A stretch of 64,000 nucleotides of DNA from assembly GCF_000024845.1 (NCBI RefSeq), contig NC_013501.1, positions 934,001 through 998,000 of the forward strand, given 5' to 3'. The notes under the pieces were generated by a model that saw only the letters and a list, made by a program, of their open reading frames with translations, was not told where the DNA came from and did no database searches. Shown piece by piece: positions 8,858 to 17,739 of this stretch. The DNA is from Rhodothermus marinus DSM 4252 (GTDB lineage: Bacteria > Bacteroidota > Rhodothermia > Rhodothermales > Rhodothermaceae). The translations under genes were made by a program, and so were the position numbers. Within the stretch, counting starts at the first letter, position 1; each line of letters opens with the position of its first letter.

Positions 8858-9898
8858 ATGGTATACATAATAGGATGGCTGCTTGTTTACTATTATTTTG
8901 CAATGCGTTTTTTTCTGAAACGTCACCTTAAGGTGATTGCTGGAGGGGTAATTTTACTTTTAAGTTTGATTGCGATCTTCAGAGGCTCTGTTGGAACCGA
9001 CACAGCTACTTATGAAAGATTGGTCACGCGTATAGATACCTGGTCAGGCCTTGAGCCCGCCTCCTGGATTCTGATGTATGTTTTGAATTTGTGGTTAGAC
9101 GATCCTGTTTGGGTGGTCAGAGCATTTTCTGGGATTTTTGCTGGAATTTTATTGTGGTTTGTTTATAAGTCGGATGAGGAGGAATTGTTTTTTTTGATGG
9201 CTTTCTTTGTTCCTCTATTTTTTTATAATTACAGCATGAATGTAATTCGTGTGGGTATAGCTTTCGCCATTTTGTTGTTGGCTCTTCAGAAGGATAGAAG
9301 GCAGGAGTATAAAAAAGCAATTTTGCTTGGAATATTATCTGTTCTGTTTCATTATTCTATCTTATTTGCTCTTTTCTTTCTGTGGTTTAATCACGATTAT
9401 AACAAAGAGAATGTGTGGAATAGAAAGAATTTATTTTTAATCTTTGTTGTTTTGTCTTTAATTGCTATTTTGGTTGTTTTGAATGAGCACTACTTTCTTT
9501 CAAAACTGGCAATTTATGCTTATCTGGAAGCTCCAAGTTTGTTTTCCGGGCTTTCGCGTATTATGTTGGGACTTGTACTGTTGGCTCCAATACCCTTCAG
9601 CAATATCTTAGAATATCAGAAGAAAAGGATTGTTTATAGCTCTTTGTTTTTTATGATTGTGTTTTTCAGTATGGGTATTTATGTTACACCTCGTCTGCTG
9701 GATATGGTGAATCTGTTGATTCCGATAGCAATGCTGCGTGCCTATCGGCGCGTAAATGAACCAATGGACTGGCGCTTCAAGGCCGCCCTGTTTGTGGCCG
9801 GATTGGGCGGTGCCATCGGAATGTATCGCTACATGCTTAACGAGAGTTTCTGGTCGCCCTCGCCGTTCCTTCCCTACCACACGATCTTCGACCGCTAA
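8858..9898 (+). CDS. EpsG/Wzy-like polysaccharide polymerase
   Basis: Polytopic membrane protein of 346 residues with around ten hydrophobic segments. After the first segments it has FRGSVGTDTATYERL, the R-x-x-x-GTDT-x-x-Y signature of EpsG-family proteins, which are thought to polymerise exopolysaccharide repeat units. The body is AT-rich; the last ~50 codons, from about 9740, are GC-rich. The stop overlaps the stop of the convergent M19 peptidase by 3-4 bases. Together with the flippase it suggests a Wzx/Wzy-type export route, though no chain-length regulator is in view. Confidence 0.78.
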   Translation: MVYIIGWLLVYYYFAMRFFLKRHLKVIAGGVILLLSLIAIFRGSVGTDTATYERLVTRIDTWSGLEPASWILMYVLNLWLDDPVWVVRAFSGIFAGILLWFVYKSDEEELFFLMAFFVPLFFYNYSMNVIRVGIAFAILLLALQKDRRQEYKKAILLGILSVLFHYSILFALFFLWFNHDYNKENVWNRKNLFLIFVVLSLIAILVVLNEHYFLSKLAIYAYLEAPSLFSGLSRIMLGLVLLAPIPFSNILEYQKKRIVYSSLFFMIVFFSMGIYVTPRLLDMVNLLIPIAMLRAYRRVNEPMDWRFKAALFVAGLGGAIGMYRYMLNESFWSPSPFLPYHTIFDR

Positions 9899-11094
9899 GG
9901 TGTCTGCAGCTCGGCGGCGGCTTCGACGGCCTCCCAGACGCGCAGCAGGTTGCCGCCCAGGATTTTTTCGAGGTCCTCCTCGCTGTAGCCGCGGCGCAGG
10001 AGCTCGGCCACCAGGTTCGGATACATCGACACGTCCTGCAGCCCCTCCGGCAGGGCAAAGACGCCGTCGAAGTCGGAGCCCAGCCCGACGTGATCGACGC
10101 CCACGAGCTGCACGACGTAGTCGATGTGATCGGCCACGTCGGCCACCGTGCCGATGGGATGACGCTTGCGCTGCAGCGCCATCCAGCGACGCCCTTCCGG
10201 CGAATCGGGATCGATGCCCTGCGCTTCCAGTTCGGCCCGCAGTTGCCGACGGAGCGAGTCGCCCATGGCCTGATATTCGCCGCGCAGAAACGAGGAGCCG
10301 AAGTTGATCATGATCACACCGCCGTTGGCGGCCAGCGCCCGGATCATCTCATCGCTCATGTTGCGCTCCCAGCCAGGCGTGAAATGCCGGGCCGACGAAT
10401 GCGAGGCGATCACCGGGGCCTTCGTGCGGCGCAACACGTCGTAGAAAGCGCTGTCGGATACGTGCGAGACGTCGATGAGCATGCCGAGCCGGTTCATTTC
10501 GTCGACGACCTGTTCGCCGAAGGGGCTCAGGCCGTTCCAGACGCGCGTGGTGTCGTAGGAGCTGTCGCAGATCTGGTTGACGCGGGCATGGGTGAGCGTG
10601 ATGTACCGGATGCCCCGCTCGTAGAAGTAGGCGACGTTGCGCAGGTCGCCTTCCAGACCGGAGCCGTTCTCCATGCCCATGAGCAGCGCAATGCGCCCCT
10701 CCCGGTGGGCCCGGCGCACGTCCTCCGGCGAGCGCGCCAGCATGAATTTGTCGGGGGCCTGACGGGCCAGCGCTTCGACCATGTCGATCAACGAATCGGC
10801 CAGCGCTTTAGAAGCACCGGGCGTGTCCTGCAGCTCGGCCGGCAGGTAGATGGAGAAAAACGGGGCGTCCAGACCGCCCGCGCGGGCGCGCTCGTAGTCA
10901 AAGTCGCCCAGCTCGGTGCGCCGGGTGATGTCTTCCGGAAACTGACGCAGCCGGTAAGGCACATCGATGTGGCCGTCGATGAGGATGAATCGCTGGGTCA
11001 GTTCGCGGGCCCGTTCGTAAAGCCGCTGCTCCTCAGAGCGGCAGGCCGCCAGCAGTCCGGCCAGCAGGAGCAAAAAGACAACGGAGCGTATCAT
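9895..11094 (-). CDS. M19 membrane dipeptidase family lipoprotein
   Basis: Zinc dipeptidase of 399 residues (renal dipeptidase family). MIRSVVFLLLLAGLLAAC is a lipoprotein signal with a lipobox Cys near residue 18, so the enzyme is probably anchored in the periplasm or outer membrane. Metal motifs are present: IDGHIDVPYRL, GMENGSGLEGD, IDVSHVSDSAF, VIASHSSARHF and GLGSDFDGV. Family members cleave dipeptides, including D-amino-acid dipeptides. It is last in a minus-strand group with Mpl, so a role in using cell-wall-derived dipeptides is plausible but inferred. A start 51 bases upstream is in frame, but it would place extra residues before the signal peptide. Confidence 0.9.
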   Translation of the reverse strand: MIRSVVFLLLLAGLLAACRSEEQRLYERARELTQRFILIDGHIDVPYRLRQFPEDITRRTELGDFDYERARAGGLDAPFFSIYLPAELQDTPGASKALADSLIDMVEALARQAPDKFMLARSPEDVRRAHREGRIALLMGMENGSGLEGDLRNVAYFYERGIRYITLTHARVNQICDSSYDTTRVWNGLSPFGEQVVDEMNRLGMLIDVSHVSDSAFYDVLRRTKAPVIASHSSARHFTPGWERNMSDEMIRALAANGGVIMINFGSSFLRGEYQAMGDSLRRQLRAELEAQGIDPDSPEGRRWMALQRKRHPIGTVADVADHIDYVVQLVGVDHVGLGSDFDGVFALPEGLQDVSMYPNLVAELLRRGYSEEDLEKILGGNLLRVWEAVEAAAELQTP

Positions 11095-11152
11095 GGCGGA
11101 CAAAGCATGCACGATGGCTGTCTGGATTGGCCTGAAGAATATCAAATCTTGC

Positions 11153-11959
11153 TTAAGAGGGCAACCGGGTCGCCAGTTGGGCCTGCAGATGTCTCAGATA
11201 GGCGGGCGTTGCCAGCAACCGGGCGCCGTACCAGGAGAAGGGCTGTCCGTCGACCAGCAGGAACGTGGCCTCGGGACACAGCGGCCGTAGCTCCTCAATG
11301 TGCTTTTCCCTGAACGGATAGGGTTCGCTGCTGAGCAGCACGACTTCGGGGTGCAGTGCGCGGATTTCCTCGGGCGTCAGCACCGGATAGCGCGTCCGGT
11401 CGGCACACACGTTCTCGAAGCCTCCACGCCGGAGCACGTCGTGGATGAACGTGTCGTGGCCGACGCTCATGTACGGATCGCGCCAGATCAGGTAGAGCGT
11501 GCGCCGGGGCGGATAGGTCGGCAACGCCGCAAAGCGTTCGGCAATGGTAGTGGCCAGCGCTTCGGCGGCCGTTTCGGTGCCGGTCAGGTAGCCGACCTGG
11601 CGAATCATCTGCAGCGCTTCCTCCAGCGTTCGTACGTGGGTGACGAAAACAGGCACATGCGGATCCAGCGTCTCGACGATTTCGCGGGTGTTCTCCTCCA
11701 GGTTGGCCAGGACCAGCTCGGGCTGCAGACTCAGCAGCCGATCGTAGTTGACCTGCTTGGTGCCGCCCACGATCGTTTTTCGACGCTTCCAGTCGGGCGG
11801 GCGCACGCAGAAACGGGTCAGTCCCACGACGGCCTCATCCAGCTCGAGCGCCGCCAGCAGCTCGGTCAGGCTGGGCACGAGCGAGACGATGCGGCGGGGT
11901 GGACGGTCAAGACGGATCGTGCGGCCGCGTGCGTCGGTCAGTTCACGCGGAAAGGTCAT
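11153..11959 (-). CDS. helical backbone metal receptor (BtuF-like, cobalamin/metal binding)
   Basis: Protein of 268 residues of the ABC-transporter substrate-binding superfamily with a long-helix backbone (COG0614 type). RIVSLVPSLTELLAAL and GLTRFCVRPPDW resemble BtuF-like vitamin B12/siderophore-binding proteins. There is no signal peptide, so it may act in the cytoplasm or be a repurposed binding protein; an extended start giving a signal is not possible because the upstream bases code for Mpl. Its first 17 bases overlap the end of mpl, implying translational coupling. No permease or ATPase is nearby. Ligand unknown. Confidence 0.8.
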   Translation of the reverse strand: MTFPRELTDARGRTIRLDRPPRRIVSLVPSLTELLAALELDEAVVGLTRFCVRPPDWKRRKTIVGGTKQVNYDRLLSLQPELVLANLEENTREIVETLDPHVPVFVTHVRTLEEALQMIRQVGYLTGTETAAEALATTIAERFAALPTYPPRRTLYLIWRDPYMSVGHDTFIHDVLRRGGFENVCADRTRYPVLTPEEIRALHPEVVLLSSEPYPFREKHIEELRPLCPEATFLLVDGQPFSWYGARLLATPAYLRHLQAQLATRLPS

Positions 11960-13457
11960 GGGGCTGACGGGAGGTTGCCGGTTCCGTCTGGTGCTGCAGC
12001 GCGTGCAGCAGGCGTTCGTGCAGGTTTCCGAAGGCGCCGTTGCTCATGATCAGGGCGATGTCACCAGGTCGAAGCGCTTCCAATAAAAGCGGAAGCAGCA
12101 CGTCGGCCCCCTCGGCCACGTGGGCCGGAATGCCCCGTGCCCGGATGCCAGCCGCCACCGATTCGGGATCGAAAAAGTCCTCGGGCCGGTCGTTGTGTCG
12201 AAACGGGGGCATGCTCAGCCATACCTCGTCGGCGTCGTCGAAAGCTTCCATGTAGGCCTGCTCGAAGCGTTTGCGGCGGCTCGAGTTGGAGCGCGGCTCG
12301 AAGATGGCCACCAGGCGACGATCCGGCCAGCGCTGGCGGGCGGCACGGAGCGTCTCGCGGACGGCCGTCGGGTGGTGCGCAAAATCGTCCACCACGAGCA
12401 CCCCGCCGGCCTCGCCCCGCACCTCCAGCCGACGTTTCATGCCGGGAAAACCGGCCAGTCCCTCGCGCAACTGCTCGGGCGACAGGCCGATCTCCAGCCC
12501 GAAGGCACACACGGCCAGGGCGTTGCGCAGGTTGTGGCGGCCGCTCAGCGGCAGGAAGAAGCGCCCCAGCTCGCGTCCGTCCACGATCAGGGTGAAGTGC
12601 TGGCCTTCGAACGTCGGATACACCTGCCCGACCGTCACGTCGCAGAGCGTGTGCAGCCCGTAGGTGCGCACCTGAGCACGGCAGGAGCGCGCGACCTGAC
12701 GGACCGTCGGATCGTCGCCGTGCGCTACCAGCAGCCCTTCGGGGGGCAGCAGCGCGACCAGCTGTTCGAACGCTTCCCGGTAGTCGTCCAGGTCGTCGTA
12801 CAGGTCGGCGTGATCGAACTCGATGGACGTCAGCAGAACGGCCTCCGGACGATAGTGCAGAAATTTGGGGCGTTTGTCGAAGTAGGCGCTGTCGTACTCG
12901 TCGCCCTCGACAACGAACCAGGGGCCGGAACCGACACGGCCACTCGTTTCGGCGCCGATCATGACCCCGCCGATGAAAAAGCCCGGATCCAGTCCGGCCC
13001 GGTCCAGCACGTGGGCCAGCAGGCCCGCCGTGGTGGTCTTGCCATGGGTGCCGGCCACGACGACCGGCTGGCGGTATTGCAGGAAGAAGTGGGCGAGCGC
13101 TTCGGGCAGGGAGCATTGCGGCAATCGGCGTTCGCGGGCCGCGGCCGCCTCGGGATGCGTGGGCGTGCAGGCGTTGCCCACGACGACCAGATCCGGCGGA
13201 GGCTCCAGATGGGCCGGATCGAAGCCTTCATAAAACGAAATGCCATGGCGACGTAGCAGCGTGCTCATGGGCGGATAGGCGGCCGCATCGCTGCCACGGA
13301 CCTGATAGCCCGCTTCGCGGAGCAGCAGGGCCAGCGTGCCCATGCCCGTGCCGCAGATGCCGATCAGGTACACGTCACGAACAGCCTCCGGAGGAGGCAG
13401 GGGCGGCCGCTCGAACCGGCGCAGGTGCGCATCGGGATAATCTTCCAGCCGTTTCAT
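11943..13457 (-). CDS. mpl: UDP-N-acetylmuramate:L-alanyl-gamma-D-glutamyl-meso-diaminopimelate ligase
   Basis: Mur-ligase family enzyme of 504 residues that reattaches recovered murein tripeptide to UDP-MurNAc in peptidoglycan recycling. The N-terminal Rossmann loop is IGICGTGMGTLA. The ATP P-loop is GTHGKTTTAGL (about residues 133-143). EGDEYDSAYFDKRPKFLHY is the signature separating Mpl from MurC. The start at 13457 is 2 bases after the stop of the CNNM-like gene. The first 13 codons (MKRLEDYPDAHLR) extend slightly beyond the Rossmann strand. Its presence implies a meso-DAP-containing, recycled peptidoglycan. Confidence 0.93.
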   Translation of the reverse strand: MKRLEDYPDAHLRRFERPPLPPPEAVRDVYLIGICGTGMGTLALLLREAGYQVRGSDAAAYPPMSTLLRRHGISFYEGFDPAHLEPPPDLVVVGNACTPTHPEAAAARERRLPQCSLPEALAHFFLQYRQPVVVAGTHGKTTTAGLLAHVLDRAGLDPGFFIGGVMIGAETSGRVGSGPWFVVEGDEYDSAYFDKRPKFLHYRPEAVLLTSIEFDHADLYDDLDDYREAFEQLVALLPPEGLLVAHGDDPTVRQVARSCRAQVRTYGLHTLCDVTVGQVYPTFEGQHFTLIVDGRELGRFFLPLSGRHNLRNALAVCAFGLEIGLSPEQLREGLAGFPGMKRRLEVRGEAGGVLVVDDFAHHPTAVRETLRAARQRWPDRRLVAIFEPRSNSSRRKRFEQAYMEAFDDADEVWLSMPPFRHNDRPEDFFDPESVAAGIRARGIPAHVAEGADVLLPLLLEALRPGDIALIMSNGAFGNLHERLLHALQHQTEPATSRQPHDLSA

Positions 13458-13459
13458 GG

Positions 13460-14590
13460 TCAGCGATTCGGGTGGGGAGGACCACCGGTCAGACCCAGAC
13501 GCACGGCGGCCTCGCGTTCGGCGGCGGCAGCGGACTCGGCCGCCGCTTCCGATTCCGGAAGCAGTCCCAGCCGGGCCGCGCGGCGTCGCCACTGCTGGCG
13601 GGCCAGCTCCTGCATGTCGCGCGTCGAATCGACCTCGTCCACGATTTCCAGCCCCAGCAGGGTTTCGACCACATCCTCGAGTGTTACGATGCCCGCCGTG
13701 CCGCCGTACTCGTCGATCACCAGCGCTATGTGTTCCAGTCGGTTCAGCATGCGCTCGAACAACTCAGGCAGCGGCAGGTTCTCCGGCACCACCAGGATTT
13801 CGCGTCGTAGCTGGTGAAGTGGAATGTCGCCTTCGTCGCGGGCGGCGCGGAGCAGGATTTCATCTTTCAAGACATAGCCGGTGATGTGGTCCTTCGTTTT
13901 CCGGTAGATGGGAATGCGCGAGAAGCGCAGTTCGGGATGGCGGCGCAGCACCTCGGCAACGGTCAGCTCTTCGGGCAGCGCGAAGACGACCGTGCGCGGC
14001 GTCATGATGTCCTTGGCCCGCAGCGCGTGAAAGCGCAGCAGGTTTTTCAGGATGCGCAGTTCTTCCTGCTCGAAGACGCCCTGTTGGCGTCCCAGTTCGG
14101 CCAGGGCGGCCAGCTCTTCGCGGCTGATCGAGGGCGCTCGACGCTCGCGGGCCAGCAGGCGCGTGATGCCTTTGGAAAGCAGGACGAACGGATAAAGGAT
14201 CCAGATCATGGGGGGCAGCATGCGGGCCACGGCCGGAGCCAATGCACGCCAGTAGAGGGCGCCCACGGTCTTCGGAATGATCTCGGAAAGGACAAGGATC
14301 AGCAGCGTCAATATGCCCGAAATGATGCCCACGTAGGCGTCGCCAAAGATTTTCGCAGCCTGTGCGCCTGCTCCGGCTGCACCGGCCGTATGGGCGATGG
14401 TGTTCAGGCTCAGGATGGCCGCCAGCGGCCGGTCGATGTCGCGCTTGAGGCGCTGCAGCAGCCGACCGGTTGTCGTATGCTGATGAGCAGCCACGTACGA
14501 CGGCGTGACGCTGAGCAGCACCGCCTCCATGATGGAGCACAGAAACGAGACGCCCAGCGCCAGCGCCAGGTAAAAGATCAACAGGCCCAT
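13460..14590 (-). CDS. CNNM/CorC-like protein (DUF21 plus CBS pair)
   Basis: Membrane protein of 376 residues. An N-terminal DUF21 domain (about 1-170) has three or four hydrophobic helices and ends with LSEIIPKTVGAL, the conserved SExxPK motif. A CBS-domain pair (about 200-320) includes DEYGGTAGIVTLEDVVE. Homologues are linked to magnesium/cobalt export or resistance. The C-terminal CorC/HlyC transporter-associated domain usual in bacterial members is missing: about 60 Ala/Arg/Glu-rich residues follow the CBS pair. It is first in a tight minus-strand operon with mpl. Ion specificity is not determined. Confidence 0.87.
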   Translation of the reverse strand: MGLLIFYLALALGVSFLCSIMEAVLLSVTPSYVAAHQHTTTGRLLQRLKRDIDRPLAAILSLNTIAHTAGAAGAGAQAAKIFGDAYVGIISGILTLLILVLSEIIPKTVGALYWRALAPAVARMLPPMIWILYPFVLLSKGITRLLARERRAPSISREELAALAELGRQQGVFEQEELRILKNLLRFHALRAKDIMTPRTVVFALPEELTVAEVLRRHPELRFSRIPIYRKTKDHITGYVLKDEILLRAARDEGDIPLHQLRREILVVPENLPLPELFERMLNRLEHIALVIDEYGGTAGIVTLEDVVETLLGLEIVDEVDSTRDMQELARQQWRRRAARLGLLPESEAAAESAAAAEREAAVRLGLTGGPPHPNR

Positions 14591-14680
14591 CGAATGACCT
14601 TTCCGGATGCGCTCCGGAACCGGTGAGACAGATATACGGGACAGAAAAGAATGCCGCCGGGTACAGGGGAGTTTCAACAG

Positions 14681-14711
14681 AAAAAAGGTCCGGGCGCTGG
14701 GGCCCGGACCT
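14681..14711 (-). terminator. Rho-independent terminator of the T9SS cargo gene
   Basis: A perfect 10-bp stem (14686-14695 with 14702-14711) encloses a 6-base loop. On the minus strand it is followed by a T-run complementary to 14681-14686. It sits 29 bases after the stop at 14740. Confidence 0.85.
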
Positions 14712-14739
14712 TTGCCTGCTGCCGATGCTTGCCCGGCGA

Positions 14740-17466
14740 TCAGTGGGCCACGACGACGGGCAACGTCTGCACGCCGTCGCTGCCCTGCAGCCGCACCAGG
14801 TACAACCCTGCCGGCAGGGCGCTCACCGACCAGCGCAGCCGGTGCTCGCCAGCCGCCACCGGGCCATCGATCAGCCGGGCCACCTCCTGGCCCAGCAGGT
14901 TGTAGACGACCAGGCGGATGCGCTCGGTCCGGGGCACCTGCACGACGACCACCGCCGTCCGGTTGGCCGGATTCGGGTAGATGCTTCGGAGCACCAGGCG
15001 CGTGTCGTCAGGTAGCGTTTCGTTTGCGTCCACAACCGGTGGAATTAACAATGCGCCGGTCACCATATCGACCAGCACCACCAGCGAATCTTCCTGGGCG
15101 AGTGTGGCAGCGCGTTTACCCGATGTAAATCCCCGGAAGATGATCTCCCAGATGAAGTGTCCTTCCAGGTGCGGATAGCGGTCCGGCATGGCCCGGCCTT
15201 CCATGGTGATCCACGCCTCGGGGTGCGATTCCAGAAACGCGCTGCCGCCGCTGGCCATCGCCGTGGCCATCGCCTCGCCCGAGTCGATGAACGATTCGGG
15301 CAGCGTGGGCCAGTCGGCGACCGGATCGGTCGGCGGCGAGGAAGGATAGAATTCGAAGGCAAACGTCTCCTCCGGAGCCGAGACGGCTACGGTGATCTGC
15401 GTGTTTGCGTCGCTTTGATAAGCGTCGTACGTCCACCAGGAAGCAGTGCCATCCGGATTGACCCCGTCCGAGAAGATGCGTTTGAGTTCCGCCCCCGGGT
15501 AGTTTTCGGCCAGGGAGTCCCGGACGGCCTGCAGCGGCGCACGGGCCGTGAACGGCCCGATCGGTTCAAACGTCTGTGCTTCGACAAAGGCGCCGGTGGT
15601 CATGTGGACGAAGTACGTGGCGGACGCCTGCGCAATGGTTCGGCGCTCGGCACGTTTGGATGTCCACCCGGGGTAGGCTTCCAGCCTCAGCGCATACAGC
15701 GGTGTGTTCGGATCAACCTGCAATCCGTACTGCTCGGCCAGAAAGCCACCTTCTAGCCAGGAAGAGACCGATTCGTTGTCATGCGCGTTCAGAAAATCGG
15801 CCGCGCTGCGCGCCCGTGCCGTGTCGGCCGCCTGGTCGGAGTCGATGATCTCCGGGAAAGGAATTTTGGGCGTGTCCGCCCAGTCGGTCCAGTTCAGCGT
15901 GTCGATCCGGGTCACCAGCGTGTTGCTGAGCGTGAGGTTCAGCGCCTGCCCACCGGCGACGAGATCGACCGTCCAGTAAGAGGCCTTTCCGCTGTACGGA
16001 TCGAACGAATTCGACGAGAAAGCAACAATCCCATCGCTCTGCAGGATGCGCTTGGCGGGTGCCACCCGCTGCCAGGCAGCCTGCAGAGCCTCGACGGCCG
16101 TGGCCGGTTCGTAGGCCACGAGCTCGTTGCCGCTCAGGTCATAGGCGGCGCTGTATTCCAGGTTGCCTTCAAGGGGCGTCGGCAGCGAACGATTTTCCTG
16201 CACGAGCCAGATGGACTGCTCCGGATCCAGCGGGTACAGCGTGATCGGCAGGATGCCAAGACCGTCGAAATAGCGGGCAAGCTGGCCGGCCTGAAGCAGA
16301 AATCGCTCGGTATTGCCGGCGGCCGGAAAGCGGCTCCGATAGGCCGCTACGATGACGTCCGAATCCGCCATGTTGTCCAGCGGCAGCGGGGCCATCTGAT
16401 CGTAGGGTGTCGGTGAAGGCAGGGCCATCTGTGGCGCTGCCGACGTGGTGCCCCACGTGGAAAGGCCATAGGCCGTTTGCTGTGAGGGCGAATAGGCCGT
16501 AAAGCCCCAGCTCAGCGCCCGGCCGTTTTCGTCAGGTACGCCCTGAATAAAGACAATCTGGGCGTCCGGGGCTACGCTCGCCAGCGCCATCTGGGCCACC
16601 TGGGCCGCCTGAAGCGCTGTGAGCGGTTCGAGGCGGATGAGCGGAATCGTCAGTCCGGAAAGATTGCTGGAGATCTGCAGGGGATCGGGTGTTCCGTCCT
16701 CGTTCTGATCGTAGAAGCTAAAACTCAGCGGACCTGTGAAATCGGGCGCAAGGAAAAACGCCCACAGGTAGTAGGTGCCGGGGCGCACGTACTCGATGGC
16801 GAACGATCCGTCCGGGTTGGTTGCCGCCACGCGGACCGGATCGCCTTCCGGCTCTGCGGTGGGCCAGAGTGTCACGTACCAGTTGCCCAGGTGATTGGAC
16901 TGAATCGGCAGGGGACGTGCCGCAAGGCGCGGGGTGTCCGCCAGCGTGAACGGACCGGAACCAGACGAGGCCGACGGTCTGGCACGCGTTGCTGACAACG
17001 TCCGGAAAGTGAAAAGGCGGGGCGGCACCGAAAGCGGCCGTTTACCCGGCCCGCCCTGCATCTCTACGAGCTGGCCGCTGACGGTGTAGGGACCTGTCGC
17101 GGCCGCCGTCGTGTAGTGGAACACGTAATGCCGGGCCAGCCGGCTTTCATCGACCCCTTTGACGTAGTGCACCACCCAGGTGTAGTCGCGATTGGTCTGA
17201 TGGGTGACGTTGAAGGTGATCGTTGTGCCGTCGGGGCTGAACGTAACCCGACTCGGATCGGTCAGCTGCTGTTGCAATAGCGTGTCCAGCGGAAAGATAA
17301 GGAGACTGTCGGCCGGATTGATGGCCTTGTTGAACGTGATGGATACCGCCGTGGTCGGGTCCACTCCGGCGCTGCCGTGGGCGGGGGTCGTGGAGACGAC
17401 CTCGAGGTCCTGGGCCTGTGCAGCAGCGGCCAGCGCGAGCGTCAGGAGTAGCATCAGGCGTCTCAT
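14740..17466 (-). CDS. secreted T9SS cargo protein with Ig-like domain
   Basis: Exported protein of 908 residues. A signal peptide (residues 1-19, ending AAAAQAQ) precedes a bacterial Ig-like domain (about 20-115), with TPAHGSAGVDPTTAVSITFN typical of SbsA-type Ig folds. The last ~80 residues form a type IX secretion sorting domain: SIYPNPANRTAVVVVQVP, YNLLGQEVARL, then LPAGLYLVRLQ. The ~600 residues between are rich in Ala, Pro and Asp, and I do not recognise a catalytic domain there. It is probably delivered to the cell surface or medium. It is followed by a strong terminator and is monocistronic. Confidence 0.85.
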   Translation of the reverse strand: MRRLMLLLTLALAAAAQAQDLEVVSTTPAHGSAGVDPTTAVSITFNKAINPADSLLIFPLDTLLQQQLTDPSRVTFSPDGTTITFNVTHQTNRDYTWVVHYVKGVDESRLARHYVFHYTTAAATGPYTVSGQLVEMQGGPGKRPLSVPPRLFTFRTLSATRARPSASSGSGPFTLADTPRLAARPLPIQSNHLGNWYVTLWPTAEPEGDPVRVAATNPDGSFAIEYVRPGTYYLWAFFLAPDFTGPLSFSFYDQNEDGTPDPLQISSNLSGLTIPLIRLEPLTALQAAQVAQMALASVAPDAQIVFIQGVPDENGRALSWGFTAYSPSQQTAYGLSTWGTTSAAPQMALPSPTPYDQMAPLPLDNMADSDVIVAAYRSRFPAAGNTERFLLQAGQLARYFDGLGILPITLYPLDPEQSIWLVQENRSLPTPLEGNLEYSAAYDLSGNELVAYEPATAVEALQAAWQRVAPAKRILQSDGIVAFSSNSFDPYSGKASYWTVDLVAGGQALNLTLSNTLVTRIDTLNWTDWADTPKIPFPEIIDSDQAADTARARSAADFLNAHDNESVSSWLEGGFLAEQYGLQVDPNTPLYALRLEAYPGWTSKRAERRTIAQASATYFVHMTTGAFVEAQTFEPIGPFTARAPLQAVRDSLAENYPGAELKRIFSDGVNPDGTASWWTYDAYQSDANTQITVAVSAPEETFAFEFYPSSPPTDPVADWPTLPESFIDSGEAMATAMASGGSAFLESHPEAWITMEGRAMPDRYPHLEGHFIWEIIFRGFTSGKRAATLAQEDSLVVLVDMVTGALLIPPVVDANETLPDDTRLVLRSIYPNPANRTAVVVVQVPRTERIRLVVYNLLGQEVARLIDGPVAAGEHRLRWSVSALPAGLYLVRLQGSDGVQTLPVVVAH

Positions 17467-17532
17467 GGCGCACCCTCTTTTTTGGTTCTGAGATTGGCGG
17501 GTAGAGAGGGGGTGATCGCTCGGCGACTTCTC

Positions 17533-17565
17533 TAAAGATACAAAATTTTCCTGAGGTTAAACAGA
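17533..17565 (-). promoter_or_regulatory. Bacteroidota-type promoter of the T9SS cargo gene
   Basis: The minus strand carries TATCTTTA (complement of 17533-17540), close to the TAnnTTTG -7 element of Bacteroidota. TCTG lies 21 bases further upstream (complement of 17562-17565), a 3/4 match to the TTTG -33 element. It ends about 67 bases before the start codon. Confidence 0.4.
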
Positions 17566-17739
17566 CAGGCAAGCAGCCTGCTGGCCGGGCTTAATGCCGT
17601 ATGGCTCGAAGAAAAGCCCGGATGCGCTGACATCGCCGGTTTTTTTCAGGGGCATTCATGTCTATCTTTCAAAAGAAGCGCAAGCCCCGGTACAAACGGG
17701 ATTGCGTGGGAAACGAACGTAACGGTAAGCGCAACGCAG

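Larger units (their letters stand above)
5465..9745. other. low-GC polysaccharide cassette (probable recombined segment)
   Basis: Base composition drops sharply inside the flippase gene near 5465-5510 and returns to GC-rich inside the polymerase gene near 9720-9780. Both reading frames stay intact across the breaks. The middle glycosyltransferase (7692-8840) is intermediate in composition. No transposase, integrase or flanking direct repeat was seen. Replacement by homologous recombination within a surface-polysaccharide locus is the simplest reading, but it is inference. Confidence 0.6.

Noticed and set aside
12120-13256. Open frame opposite mpl
   Set aside because: mpl has full Mur-ligase motifs; the opposite frame has none.
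17663-17670. TATCTTTC as -7 element for the site-2 protease gene
   Set aside because: No TTTG-like element at the 21-base spacing seen for the other promoters; kept out of the feature list.
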